Shown: piece by piece, positions 1-9,400 of the stretch
Position numbering within the stretch: the stretch's first letter is position 1
How the letters are laid out: each line of letters opens with the position of its first letter
Assembly (NCBI RefSeq): GCF_902141855.1
Contig: NZ_CABFVH010000006.1
Location: 1-64,000, forward strand
DNA length: 64,000 nucleotides
Origin: Methylobacterium dankookense
GTDB lineage: Bacteria; Pseudomonadota; Alphaproteobacteria; Rhizobiales; Beijerinckiaceae
Direction of reading: 5' to 3'
Notes under the pieces: generated by a model
The model's input: only the letters and a program-made list of their open reading frames with translations
What the model was told of the DNA's origin: nothing
The model's database searches: none
Position numbers and translations under genes: made by a program

Positions 1-458
1 CCCTCGTCAGCCTGCCCACCCTGGCAGCCTGATCCTCCCGGCCCAAGCCGGTGATCGCGATGGCTCTCAACGAGCTACACCACGCCAAGGGACACGACCC
101 TACATCGTGAACCGCGACGGCAGCGACGCCCTGCCGAAGTGCTGGCACAACGGCGGCTGCTCGACCTACGGCAGCACGTTCGTCATTCTCGACTGAGCCG
201 CCGCGCGTCGCGATTTAGGCATAGCGTCAAATCGCGAAATTCGGCCGCTGGCGGCGTCGGCGTGCTTCGACGCAGTAGGGAGCCGAGTGGGCCCCGCACC
301 CGCTGGCGTGGCGATACCGCGATTTCGCCACATCCAAGGACGTGTTTCGGAAGCCGCCGGACCCAGGGCTCAAGGCCCTCGAGGTCTGTCGGGAGCCCTG
401 AGACTTCGACTTTCGGGATCGATGTCGCGAAAGCTCGAAATCGCTACGCGTGTCAGGT
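1..458. other. Left-edge stretch with no supportable gene
   Basis: Short open frames exist on both strands, but none has a recognisable family signature, a convincing ribosome binding site or composition like the real genes further in. One frame ending near 196 reads as a short peptide with several Cys and Trp residues and could be the end of a gene broken at the window edge. I cannot identify it. With the recombinase remnant and tRNA fragment next to it, this looks like decayed mobile or accessory DNA. Confidence 0.4.
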
Positions 459-770
459 CTAGCTGAAGGCGCCCCAGCTCGGGTTGCCCTCGTAGCGCTT
501 GGCCTCCTCCGCGGCCCTCTGTGCGGCTTCCAGTTCGTCGACCTGCTTGGATAGCCGCCGGATGTTGGTGGGCTTCCAGGACTCGCCACGGGACGTCTGA
601 CGGCCCATCGCGTTGAGGCCCTCGGCGATCTCGTGCGCTTTCTCCTTGCCCGCCTGGCGCAGCTGCTGGACGAGGGGCATGAGCTCCCGGACTTCGCGGT
701 CAGCTCGAGCCTTGTTCGCCTCAGCACCCTTCGCCTGGGCTTCCGGCAAGTTCGTGGGATTGCCGAGCCG
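459..770 (-). pseudogene. C-terminal remnant of a resolvase/serine recombinase
   Basis: An open frame on the minus strand runs from 980 to 459, but only its last ~100 residues, from about 770 down, look like a known family. They read LGNPTNLPEAQAKGAEANKA, then a helical stretch, then EIAEGLNAMGRQTSRGESW and a short basic end. This is the usual tail of small resolvase-type recombinases: a linker, then the 'LN..G..T.RG..W....' DNA-binding helix. The N-terminal catalytic domain with its serine is absent; the upstream 70 residues are unrelated and start in what looks like random sequence. I therefore call it a truncated, non-functional gene. The nearby tRNA fragment at 966-1007 fits a decayed integration region. 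The family call rests on motif memory only. Confidence 0.55.
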
Positions 771-965
771 GCGGAGGAGAACCACCGGCATCAGTAGTTT
801 GGGGGCTTTAGCATCCTCAGATGCGAGCCTGCAGCAGCTGTCAGCAACTCCGTTGCGGCCCCTATGCGCCGCGAAAACGTAGGCGCACACCATCGCGCTG
901 CGGCAAACAGGCCAACCTATTGATATAATTGAGGCTACGAAGTGCTCTGGAGAGCTGGGTCCTCC

Positions 966-1007
966 GCCTTCGGAGGGCAACGCTCTATCCAGCTGAGCTA
1001 CGGGTGC
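966..1007 (-). pseudogene. 5' half of a tRNA-Arg(CCG) gene (broken tRNA)
   Basis: Read on the minus strand from 1007, the sequence has the acceptor 5' strand GCACCCG, then TA, a D-arm with GCTC/GAGC stem and an AGCTGGATA loop, then an anticodon arm with loop CTCCGAA, giving anticodon CCG for arginine. After the anticodon arm the similarity stops. There is no GTTCRANYC T-loop and no complementary CGGGTGC acceptor strand downstream, so this cannot fold into a full tRNA. It is probably a remnant of an integration or recombination event in a tRNA-Arg gene. An intact copy must exist elsewhere in the genome. Confidence 0.7.
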
Positions 1008-1411
1008 TGAGCCGCCCTGTGATTAGCCGAACGGCATCGACCGCGCAACGGGCATGCGGAAGAGATTGGGCTCGAAGGGATCCTCGCGCAGCCCTCAGGC
1101 AAAGGTCACGCGGTCGAGCGCGTGGTCAGCCGGCTCGAGCCGTATCGCCACTCGGCTCACGAGAAGCGGGCCGCCAATCGCCTCGCCATGGTCACGCTCG
1201 GCATCACCATGCTCCGGGAGAACGGCTCCAGGCCTGCGCACCCGAAAACCGATGGCGCCCGGCCCCCAAGCAGCCTCGAGGCCGCGGCGTTCCCGCCACC
1301 AGGCGAAAAATCATTTGCCCGAGATGCGCGGCTTTTTACGGACGCCGGGAAGGTTCCTGAAAGCGGCCCGGCAAAGTCTAGCCATTCATAAAAACGGGCT
1401 TGGAGGAGCAT
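1008..1411. other. Intergenic stretch without a recognisable gene
   Basis: Several overlapping frames are open because the DNA is GC-rich, but none gives a protein I recognise and none has a good ribosome binding site. The last ~40 bases carry the GGAGGAG ribosome binding site (1402-1408) of the next gene. Any promoter for that gene must lie here; I could not identify one with confidence. Confidence 0.4.
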
Positions 1412-1417
1412 ATGCAG

Positions 1418-1765
1418 ATGACTGCAAATGACAATCCGTCGGATGCGCAGCGTGATGCGCGGATCGTCCTGCGCAATTGGCCAAGATTGTATGAGTGCAG
1501 GGTGTCGTATCTGAGCGGTGGCCTGGCGCTCGTCACGACCAATCTCGCGCGCGACCTGCCGAGCGGGTTCAGCCTCGCCGTCGCTCCGGATTTCACCCCG
1601 CGGCCCTGCTCCGTCGTCTGGCGCGGGAAGCGGGCGGTGGAGGTGGTGATGTTCGACGAGACCCGCAGCGCCGGGCATGTCGGCCCCGCCTACGACCGCG
1701 ACGCCGGTCCGAGGCGGGGCCAGAGCCCCGTGCATTCGTCGGACCGGCACATCCATTTCATCTGA
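1418..1765 (+). CDS. Small PilZ-like protein
   Basis: A 115-residue soluble protein. Its middle part reads RLYECRVSYLSGGLALVTTN, then LARDLPSGFSLAVAP, then CSVVWRGKRAVEVVMFDE. This is the pattern of short PilZ-domain proteins of methylobacteria and rhizobia, which bind cyclic-di-GMP or are degenerate relatives. The usual RxxxR and DxSxxG binding motifs are not clearly kept, so ligand binding is doubtful. The end (about residues 85-115) is hydrophilic with several His. Start choice: GGAGGAG at 1402-1408 suits ATG 1418 (spacing 9) better than ATG 1412 (spacing 3); the frame is also open to a TTG at 1400. It stands alone, with a strong hairpin after the stop. No catalytic role is implied; it may be a c-di-GMP-linked regulator of surface behaviour. 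Confidence 0.6.
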   Translation: MTANDNPSDAQRDARIVLRNWPRLYECRVSYLSGGLALVTTNLARDLPSGFSLAVAPDFTPRPCSVVWRGKRAVEVVMFDETRSAGHVGPAYDRDAGPRRGQSPVHSSDRHIHFI

Positions 1766-1778
1766 ACAGGAGACCTCC

Positions 1779-1811
1779 GGAGCGGCGCGATCGAGACGAT
1801 CGTGCCGCTCC
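1779..1811 (+). terminator. Hairpin terminator after the PilZ-like gene
   Basis: Two 15-base arms (1779-1793 and 1797-1811) pair with a single mismatch around the 3-base loop AGA, 13 bases after the stop codon. There is no T-run, as is common in such GC-rich genomes, so it may stop transcription or only protect the 3' end. Confidence 0.6.
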
Positions 1812-2143
1812 GCCGGACAGAACCTCTGGAAGAACCAAAGATCCGGTGCGATGCGCAGCGGCCGGGATTGATGTCGGCGCGTGGCGCGTCCATCAGGGTG
1901 CAGGAAGACTGAACCGGCCCGCGCAACGACGCACCCGTCAGGGTGCGAATAAGCCAGTATTCGGAGTTGATACGACGGCATAGACGAAGCTCATCGCAGG
2001 TTAAGTAAAATTTTACCAACGCTCTAATCCGGCGACATCTTGCCGGATCGAGAAGGTTGATGTCCGCAGTATCTTTGCTACCTCTGGTTGTAGATCCCTC
2101 AAGGGGAACCCGCCCGAGCTGATCCGCAGAGAGCCGCAGGTCG
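1812..2143. promoter_or_regulatory. Upstream region of the LysR gene with two small dyads
   Basis: No gene is seen. It holds a perfect 7-bp hairpin CGCACCC/GGGTGCG at 1930-1947 and a second dyad ATCCGGC/GCCGGAT at 2028-2048. An AT-richer stretch around 2000-2020 could hold a promoter. ATCT at 2071-2074 and AGAT at 2092-2095 make an interrupted dyad about 50 bases upstream of the start that could serve as an autoregulatory LysR site. This is inference from position and symmetry only. Confidence 0.3.
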
Positions 2144-3085
2144 ATGTCGCATCCGCAAGTCCTGCGTGACCTGGCTCTCTTCGTCGAAGTGGCGAAGCGC
2201 AAGAGCTTCAGCCGGGCCGCGGACGCCCTTGACATGCCGATCTCCTCGCTGTCGCGCCGGATCACCCAGTTCGAAGCCACGATCGGCGTGCGGCTGCTCG
2301 ATCGCACCACGCGCAAGCTCGCTCTGACCGCCTATGGCGAGGCTTATCTCGTGCAGGCGACCCGGGTGGTCGAGGAGGCGCAGCGCAGCTTCGAGGACCT
2401 GGTCGCCCAGGCGAAAGGGCCGAGCGGCCATCTGACCGTCGCCGTGCCGACCGACTTCTGGGTCACGCAGCATCTCTCCGGCATCGCGTCCGACTTCGCG
2501 CGCCAGCACGCGCAGGTCCATGTCCATCTCGACCTCCGCTCCGGCCCGGTCGACCTGATCCAGGAGAGCTACGACCTCGCCATCTGCACGGAGGTCCCGC
2601 GCGAGGCCTCGCTCATCGTGCGCAAGGTCGGCGCGCTCGAGAACGGCCTGTTCGCGGCGCCGGACTACCTGCGCGCCCGGGGCCGGCCCGAGCATCCGAG
2701 GGACCTCGGCGGGCACGAGGTCCTGCTGACGGGCGCGAGCGCGGCCTGGCCGCTCAGCCGCGGCACGCAAACCCACACCGCGGAGGTGAGCGGCCGCCTG
2801 TCCTGCAGCAGCCTGAGCCTCGTCCGGCACCTCGCCCTCGCGGGCCGCGGGATCGCGGCGCTCAGCCTGAGCGATGCCGGGCTCGACCTCGAGGCAGGCC
2901 GGCTGGAGCGGATCCTCGACGGCTGGTCCCTCCCGCCGACCGAGGTCTTCGTGGTCACCACCTCGCGCCTCGTGCCCGCGAAGGTGCGGGGCTTCATCGA
3001 CTTCCTCGTGCAGCGCCTGGGAACGGCCTTCGCCGAGGGCCGCCGCACCGCCGACCCCGCCGCGAGCCGGAGCGCGGCGGGCTGA
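2144..3085 (+). CDS. LysR-family transcriptional regulator
   Basis: A 313-residue protein of the usual LysR length. The N-terminus (about residues 5-65) is the winged helix-turn-helix: FVEVAKRKSFSRAADALDMP, then SSLSRRITQFEATIGVRLLD and RTTRKLALTAYGE. The rest is the two-lobed effector-binding domain, ending in LVPAKVRGFIDFLVQRL. It resembles the CrgA/DsdC-like clade with a short acidic-poor linker and an added alanine/arginine-rich tail of ~20 residues. LysR proteins usually control a divergent neighbour, but the region to the left holds only the PilZ-like gene on the same strand. The target may therefore be itself or the large surface-protein gene that starts 0.3 kb downstream. Its inducer is unknown. 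Start at ATG 2144, with the purine-rich AGAGAG upstream. Confidence 0.9.
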   Translation: MSHPQVLRDLALFVEVAKRKSFSRAADALDMPISSLSRRITQFEATIGVRLLDRTTRKLALTAYGEAYLVQATRVVEEAQRSFEDLVAQAKGPSGHLTVAVPTDFWVTQHLSGIASDFARQHAQVHVHLDLRSGPVDLIQESYDLAICTEVPREASLIVRKVGALENGLFAAPDYLRARGRPEHPRDLGGHEVLLTGASAAWPLSRGTQTHTAEVSGRLSCSSLSLVRHLALAGRGIAALSLSDAGLDLEAGRLERILDGWSLPPTEVFVVTTSRLVPAKVRGFIDFLVQRLGTAFAEGRRTADPAASRSAAG

Positions 3086-3402
3086 GCGCCCGCCCTCGAC
3101 GCCGCAGCCCCCTCCCCATCCCGATCCCGAGCCGCCCCTCCGGACGACCGGAGCGGGCCGGTTCCGTGCGCCCGCTCCACGCGCCCGCTCCACGCACCCT
3201 GCATGCGCAGCCGGAACGCGCATGCGTCATCCATGTCGTGGAAAGGTCCTTTCCAGCAAGACGACTGTCGATACAGCAGGGGCTGCTCCAGCTTCTCTAG
3301 CGAAGTCGCTGACTATTCGGCCGAATGTTTGTGCTGAATGGCCGGTTAACGACTGTCGCCGCTCCGCGATCGGAGCCATCGAATCTGGACAGGTATTCGC
3401 AG
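3086..3402. promoter_or_regulatory. Leader region of the giant surface-protein gene
   Basis: No gene is seen. It contains short direct repeats of GCGCCCGCTCCACGC-type sequence around 3168-3197 and an AT-richer segment from 3270 to 3350 that is the likely promoter region of the surface-protein operon. The coding frame of that protein is already open from 3325, so the last 80 bases may be coding if the upstream ATG is used. Confidence 0.35.
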
Positions 3403-6400
3403 ATGGCCACGCAGACATTTGACGGTTCCGTTGGCGCCTCGGGCAACCCGCTGACGATCGGCGGATACGTCTATGCGCTGCGGACGAATGCGGGTGCCTC
3501 GACCGGCACGCTCGCCGTCCAGCGCGAGCTCCTCGGCGACGCCGTGCTCGGGCTGAACTCGACCACCGGCTACCTCTCGATCTCGCAGGCCTCCGGCACC
3601 GCCTTCACGCTGAACAGCCTGGTGATCGACCGGGACATCTCCGTCCTCGGCAGCACCGTCTTCGTCGGCTACCGGAACGGCGTCCAGGTCGCCACGCAGG
3701 TCGCCGGCAACCTGATCGGCATCGGCGACCAGCCGGTCACCTTCACCGGCAGCCAGTGGCAGAACATCACCGAGGTGCGGGTCTTCTCCCGCGACCTGCT
3801 CGACGTGAACATCGGCGTCGGCTTCGCGATCGACGACGTCGTGACCACCGACACCACCGCCCCGCTCGTGCCGACGCTGAGCGCAGGGGTCGCCGCCACC
3901 GCCGACACCACGCCGACGCTCACCGGCACGGCCGAGATCGGCAGCACGGTGACGGTCTATAACGGCGCCACCGCCCTCGGCACGGCGACCGCGGGCGCGG
4001 ACGGCCGCTTCTCCTTCACGCCGACGACGCCGCTTCCCGACGGGACCTACAGCTTCACCGCCCGGGCGGCGGATGCGAGCGGCAATGTCAGCGCCCCCTC
4101 TGCCGCCATCGGCCTGCTGATCGACGCGACGGCGCCGACCGCGCCGGTCTTCACCGCCGGCGGCGGCCTCATCAACGACACCACGCCGACGCTCACCGGC
4201 ACCGCCGAGGCCGGCAGCACGGTGACGATCTACAACGGCGCTACCGTGCTCGGCACGACGGTGGCCGCGGCCAATGGCAGCTTCAGCTTCACCCCCGCCA
4301 CCGCCCTGAGCGAGGGCAGCTACGGCCTGACCGCGACCGCGCGCGACGCGCTCGGCAATGTCAGCACCGTCTCGACGGCGCTCGGCGTGACGATCGACGC
4401 CACCGCCCCCGGCATCCCGACCGTCGCGGCCCCGGCCCTGACCAACCTCCCGACCCCGACCATCACGGGAACGGCCGAGGCCGGCAGCACGGTGACGCTC
4501 TACAACGGCACCGCCGTGCTCGGCACCACGGTGGCGGCGGCCAACGGCAGCTACAGCGTCACGCCGACGACGCCCCTGGGCCAGGGCAGCTACAGCCTCT
4601 CGGCGACGGCGACCGACCCCGCCGGCAATGTCAGCGCGCGCTCCACCGCGACCGCGACGGTGATCGACCTGACCGCGCCCGCCGCCCCGACGCTGAGCGC
4701 GGGCGTCGCCGCCACCGCCGACAACACGCCGACGCTCACCGGCACGGCCGAGGCCGGCAGCACGGTGACGATCTACAGCGGCGGCACCGCCCTCGGCACC
4801 GCGACCGCGGGCGCCAACGGCAGCTACAGCTTCACGCCGGTCACCGCGCTCGCGGACGGCAGCTACAACTTCACCGCGGTGGCGCGCGACCCCGCCGGCA
4901 ATGTCGGCACGGCCTCGTCCCCGGTGGCGCTGACCATCGACACCACCGCGCCGGGCGCGCCGGTCTTCACCGCCGGCGGCGGCCTGACGAACGACTCGAC
5001 CCCGACCGTCACCGGCACGGCCGAGGCCGGCAGCACGGTGACCATCCTCAACGGTGCCACGGTGCTCGGCACCGCGGTCGCGGCGGCCGACGGCACCTTC
5101 TCCTTCACCCCGGCGACGCCCCTGAGCCAGGGCAGCTACAGCCTGACCGCGACCGCGCGCGACGCGCTCGGCAACACCTCGCCCGCCTCGGCGGCGCTCG
5201 GCGTGACCCTCGACCTCACGGCCCCCGCCGCGCCGGCCATCAACCCGATCGGCGCGACGAACGACGCGACGCCCACGATCACCGGCACCGCCGAGGCCGG
5301 AGCCACGGTCACCATCCTCAACGGCACCGCCGTGCTCGGCACCACGGTCGCGGCGGCCGACGGCACCTTCTCGTTCACGCCGGCGAGCGCGCTCGCCGAC
5401 GGCATGGCGAGCCTCACCGCCACCGCCCGGGACGCGGCCGGCAACGTCTCCGCCGCCTCCGTGGCCACGATGCTCAGCATCGACACGGTCGCGCCCGGCC
5501 TGCCGGCCATCGCGGCGCTCGGGCCGACGAACGATGCGACGCCCACCATCACCGGCACGGCCGAGGCCGGCAGCACGGTGACCATCCTCAACGGTGCCGC
5601 GGTGCTCGGCACCACGGTCGCGGCAGCCGACGGCAGCTTCTCCTTCACGCCCGCCACCGCGCTCGCCGACGGCACCCTCAGCCTGACGGCGACCGCCCGG
5701 GACGCGGCCGGCAACCTCTCCGGCACCTCGGCGGCGGTTCCGCTCACCATCGACACCGCCGCGCCCGCCGCGCCGGTCATCGCGGCGCTCGGGCCGACGA
5801 ACGATGCGACGCCGACCATCACCGGCACGGCGGAGGCCGGCAGCACGGTGACCATCCTCAACGGCACCGCGATCCTCGGCACGACCATCGCCGCTGGCGA
5901 CGGCACCTTCTCGTTCACGCCGACCGCGGCGCTGGCCGACGGCGCGGCAAGCCTCACCGCCACCGCCCGGGACGCCGCCGGCAACCTCTCCGGCGCCTCG
6001 GCGGCGGTGCCGCTCACCATCGACACCGTGGCGCCGGCCGCCCCGGTTCTCACTCCCCTCGGGCCGACGAACGACGCGACCCCGACCCTGACCGGCACGG
6101 CAGAGGCCGGAGCCACGGTGACGATCCTCAACGGCACCGCGGTGCTCGGCACCACGGTGGCGGCCGCGGACGGCACCTTCTCGTTCACGCCGACCGCGGC
6201 GCTCGCCGACGGCACCGCGAGCCTCACTGCCACCGCCCAGGACGCCGCGGGCAACACCTCGCCGGTCTCGGCGGCGCTGCCGCTCACCGTCGACACGGCC
6301 GCGCCGGGCGCCCCCGTCCTCGATCCGCCGGGCACGACGAACGACACGACGCCGACCCTGACCGGCACGGCGGAAGCCGGCGCCACGGTGACCATCCTGA

Positions 6401-9400
6401 ACGGGACTGCGGTGCTCGGCACCACCATCGCCGCGCCGGACGGCCGCTTCACCTTCACGCCGACGACGCCCCTGGCGGAGGGCACCGCCAATCTCACCGC
6501 CACCGCGGCGGATGCGGCGGGCAACGTCTCCGCCCCCTCGGCCTCCGTCGCCCTCGGCATCGACACGGTCGCGCCCGGCCTGCCGACCCTCGCCGCGCTC
6601 GGGCCGACGAACGACGCGACGCCGACCCTCACCGGCACGGCCGAGGCCGGCGCCACGGTGACCATCCTCAACGGCGGCGCCGTGCTCGGCACCGCGGTGG
6701 CGGGCGCCGACGGCAGCTTCGCCTTCACGCCGACCTTCGCCCTGCCGGACGGCACCACGAGCCTCACCGCTACCGCCACGGACGCGGCCGGCAACGTCTC
6801 CGGCGCCTCGGCGGCAATCCCGCTCACCATCGACACCGCCGCGCCCGCCGCGCCGGCGCTGGCGCCCCCCGGGATCACCGCCGACAGCACGCCGACCATC
6901 ACCGGCACCGCCGAGGCGGGTGCGGTCGTCACCCTCCTCAACGGCACCACGGTGCTCGGCACCGCGGTGGCGGGCACGGACGGCAGCTTCGCGATCACCC
7001 CGGCCGCGCCGCTGCCGGACGGCAACCTCCTGCTGACGGCGACCGCGCGCGACGCCGCCGGCAACCTCTCGCCGGCCTCGGCCGCCGTGGCGCTCACCGT
7101 CGATACCAGCGTGCCCGGCGCGCCCGGCGTCGACTACGTCCCGCCGACCAACGACACCACGCCGGTCATCTCCGGCACGGCGCTGGCGGGCGACGCGATC
7201 GCGATCTTCAATGGCGGCGTCCTGGTCGGCAGCGGCGCGGTGGCCGCGGACGGCACCTTCTCGATCGAGCTCACCACCCCGCTCGCCGAGGGCAGCAACG
7301 CGCTCACCGTGATGGCCACCGGCCCAGGCGGCACGCCCTCCCCGGCGGCGCCCCTCACCGTCCTCGTCGACACCATCCCGCCGCCCACGCCCGCGCTGAC
7401 GGGCTTCCCGAGCCCCACCAACGACGCGACGCCGACCATCACCGGCACGGCGGAAGCCGGCAGCACCGTCACGATCCGCAGCGGCGGCGCCGTCCTCGGG
7501 ACCGCCGTCGCCGACAGCACCGGCGCCTTCACCTTCACGCCGACGGCCCCGCTCGCCGACGGCACCGCGACCCTGACCGCCCAGGCGCAGGACGTGGCCG
7601 GCAACCTCTCGCCCGTCTCCGGCGGCGTCGCGCTCACGGTCGACACGGCCGCCCCGGGCGCGCCGACCATCGCCGGGCTCCCGGCGGTGACGAGCGACGC
7701 GACGCCGACCATCACCGGCACGGCGGAAGCCGGCAGCACCGTCACGATCCTCGACGGCACGACCGTGCTCGGCACCGTCGTGGCCGGCGCCGACGGCACC
7801 TACACGCTCACCCCGGCGACCGCCCTTCCCGACGGGACGATCAACCTGACGGCGACGGCGCGCGACGACGCCGGCAACCTCTCGGCCACCTCCGCCCCGG
7901 TCACGCTGGCGATCGACACCGCCCCGCCGGCGGCTCCCGTCCTCGCCGGCCTGCCCGGCGCGATCGCCTCCGCCACCCCGACCATCACCGGCACGGCGGA
8001 GGCCGGCGCCACCGTCACGCTCTACAACGGCGCCACGGCCCTCGGCACGGTGACGGCGGCCGCCGACGGCAGCTTCAGCCTGACGCCGGGCGTGCCCCTG
8101 CCGGAGGGCAGCGCGACGCTCACGGCCATCGCCCACGATGCGGCCGGCAACGGCTCGGCGGCCTCCGCCGCCGTCACCGTGCTGGTGGACACCACGGCGC
8201 CCGGCGCCCCGGTGATCACCACGCCGGCCGGCACCACCGACGACACCACGCCGACCCTCACCGGCACCGCCGAGGCCGGCGCCATCGTCACGATCCTGGA
8301 TGACGGGACCGCCATCGGCACCGTCCAGGCGGACGGGGCGGGCAACTGGACCTTCACGCCGGGCACGGCGCTCGCCGACGGCGCGAACCTGATCACTGCG
8401 ACCGCCACGGACGCGGTCGGCAATGTCAGCCCGGTCTCGGCCGGCATCACCCTGACGATCGATGCCGGCGCGCCGGGCGCGCCCGTCCTCGCTCCGCTCG
8501 CGCCCACCAACGACACCACCCCGACCCTCACCGGCACCGCCGAGGCGGGCAGCACGGTGACGATCAGCGATGGCGGCACCGTGCTCGGCACCGCGGTCGC
8601 CGATGCCAACGGCGCCTTCAGCTTCACTCCGACGACGCCGCTCGGCGACGGCAGCTACAACCTCACCGCGACGGCCACCGACACCGCGGGGAATGTCAGC
8701 GCGCCCTCGGCCCCGGTCGCGGTGACGATCGACACGGCGCCCCCCGCCATCCCGGTGGTGACGGGCGGGGCCGCCCCGCCCGCCGATACCACGCCCGCCA
8801 TCACCGGCACCGGCGAGGCCGGCACCACCGTGACGCTCATCGACGGCACCAATCCGGTGGGCACGGCCACGGTCGGTGCGGACGGGACCTTCACCGTCAG
8901 CCCGACCAACCCGCTGACGGAAGGCCAGCACAACCTCGCCGTCCAGCTCACGGACGCCGCCGGCAATGCCAGCGCGGCCTCGACCCCGGTCGCCGTGGTC
9001 GTCGACACCACCGCACCGGTCGCCCCGGTGGTCACGGGCGGCGGCGGCGCGACCGCGGATACCACGCCGGCCATCACCGGAACCGGCGAGCCCGGCGCGA
9101 CGGTGACGCTCTTCGAGGGCGCCAATCCGGTGGGCACCGCCACGGTCGGAACGGACGGCAGCTTCACGGTCAGCCCGACCAACCCGCTGGCGGACGGCTC
9201 GCACGACCTCACGGTCCAGCTCACCGACGCCGCCGGCAATGCCAGCGCGCCCTCGGCCCCGGTCGGCGTCGTCATCGACACCACCGCCCCGGACGCGCCG
9301 GTGCTCGCGCCGCTCGGCCCGACCAACGACACCACGCCGACCTTCACCGGCAGGGCCGAGGCCGGCAGCACGGTCACCGTCAGCGATGGCGGCACCGTGC

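Noticed and set aside
929..1431. Plus-strand frames of 89-143 residues downstream of the tRNA fragment
   Set aside because: Overlapping frames in three registers with Arg-rich translations, no family similarity and no ribosome site.
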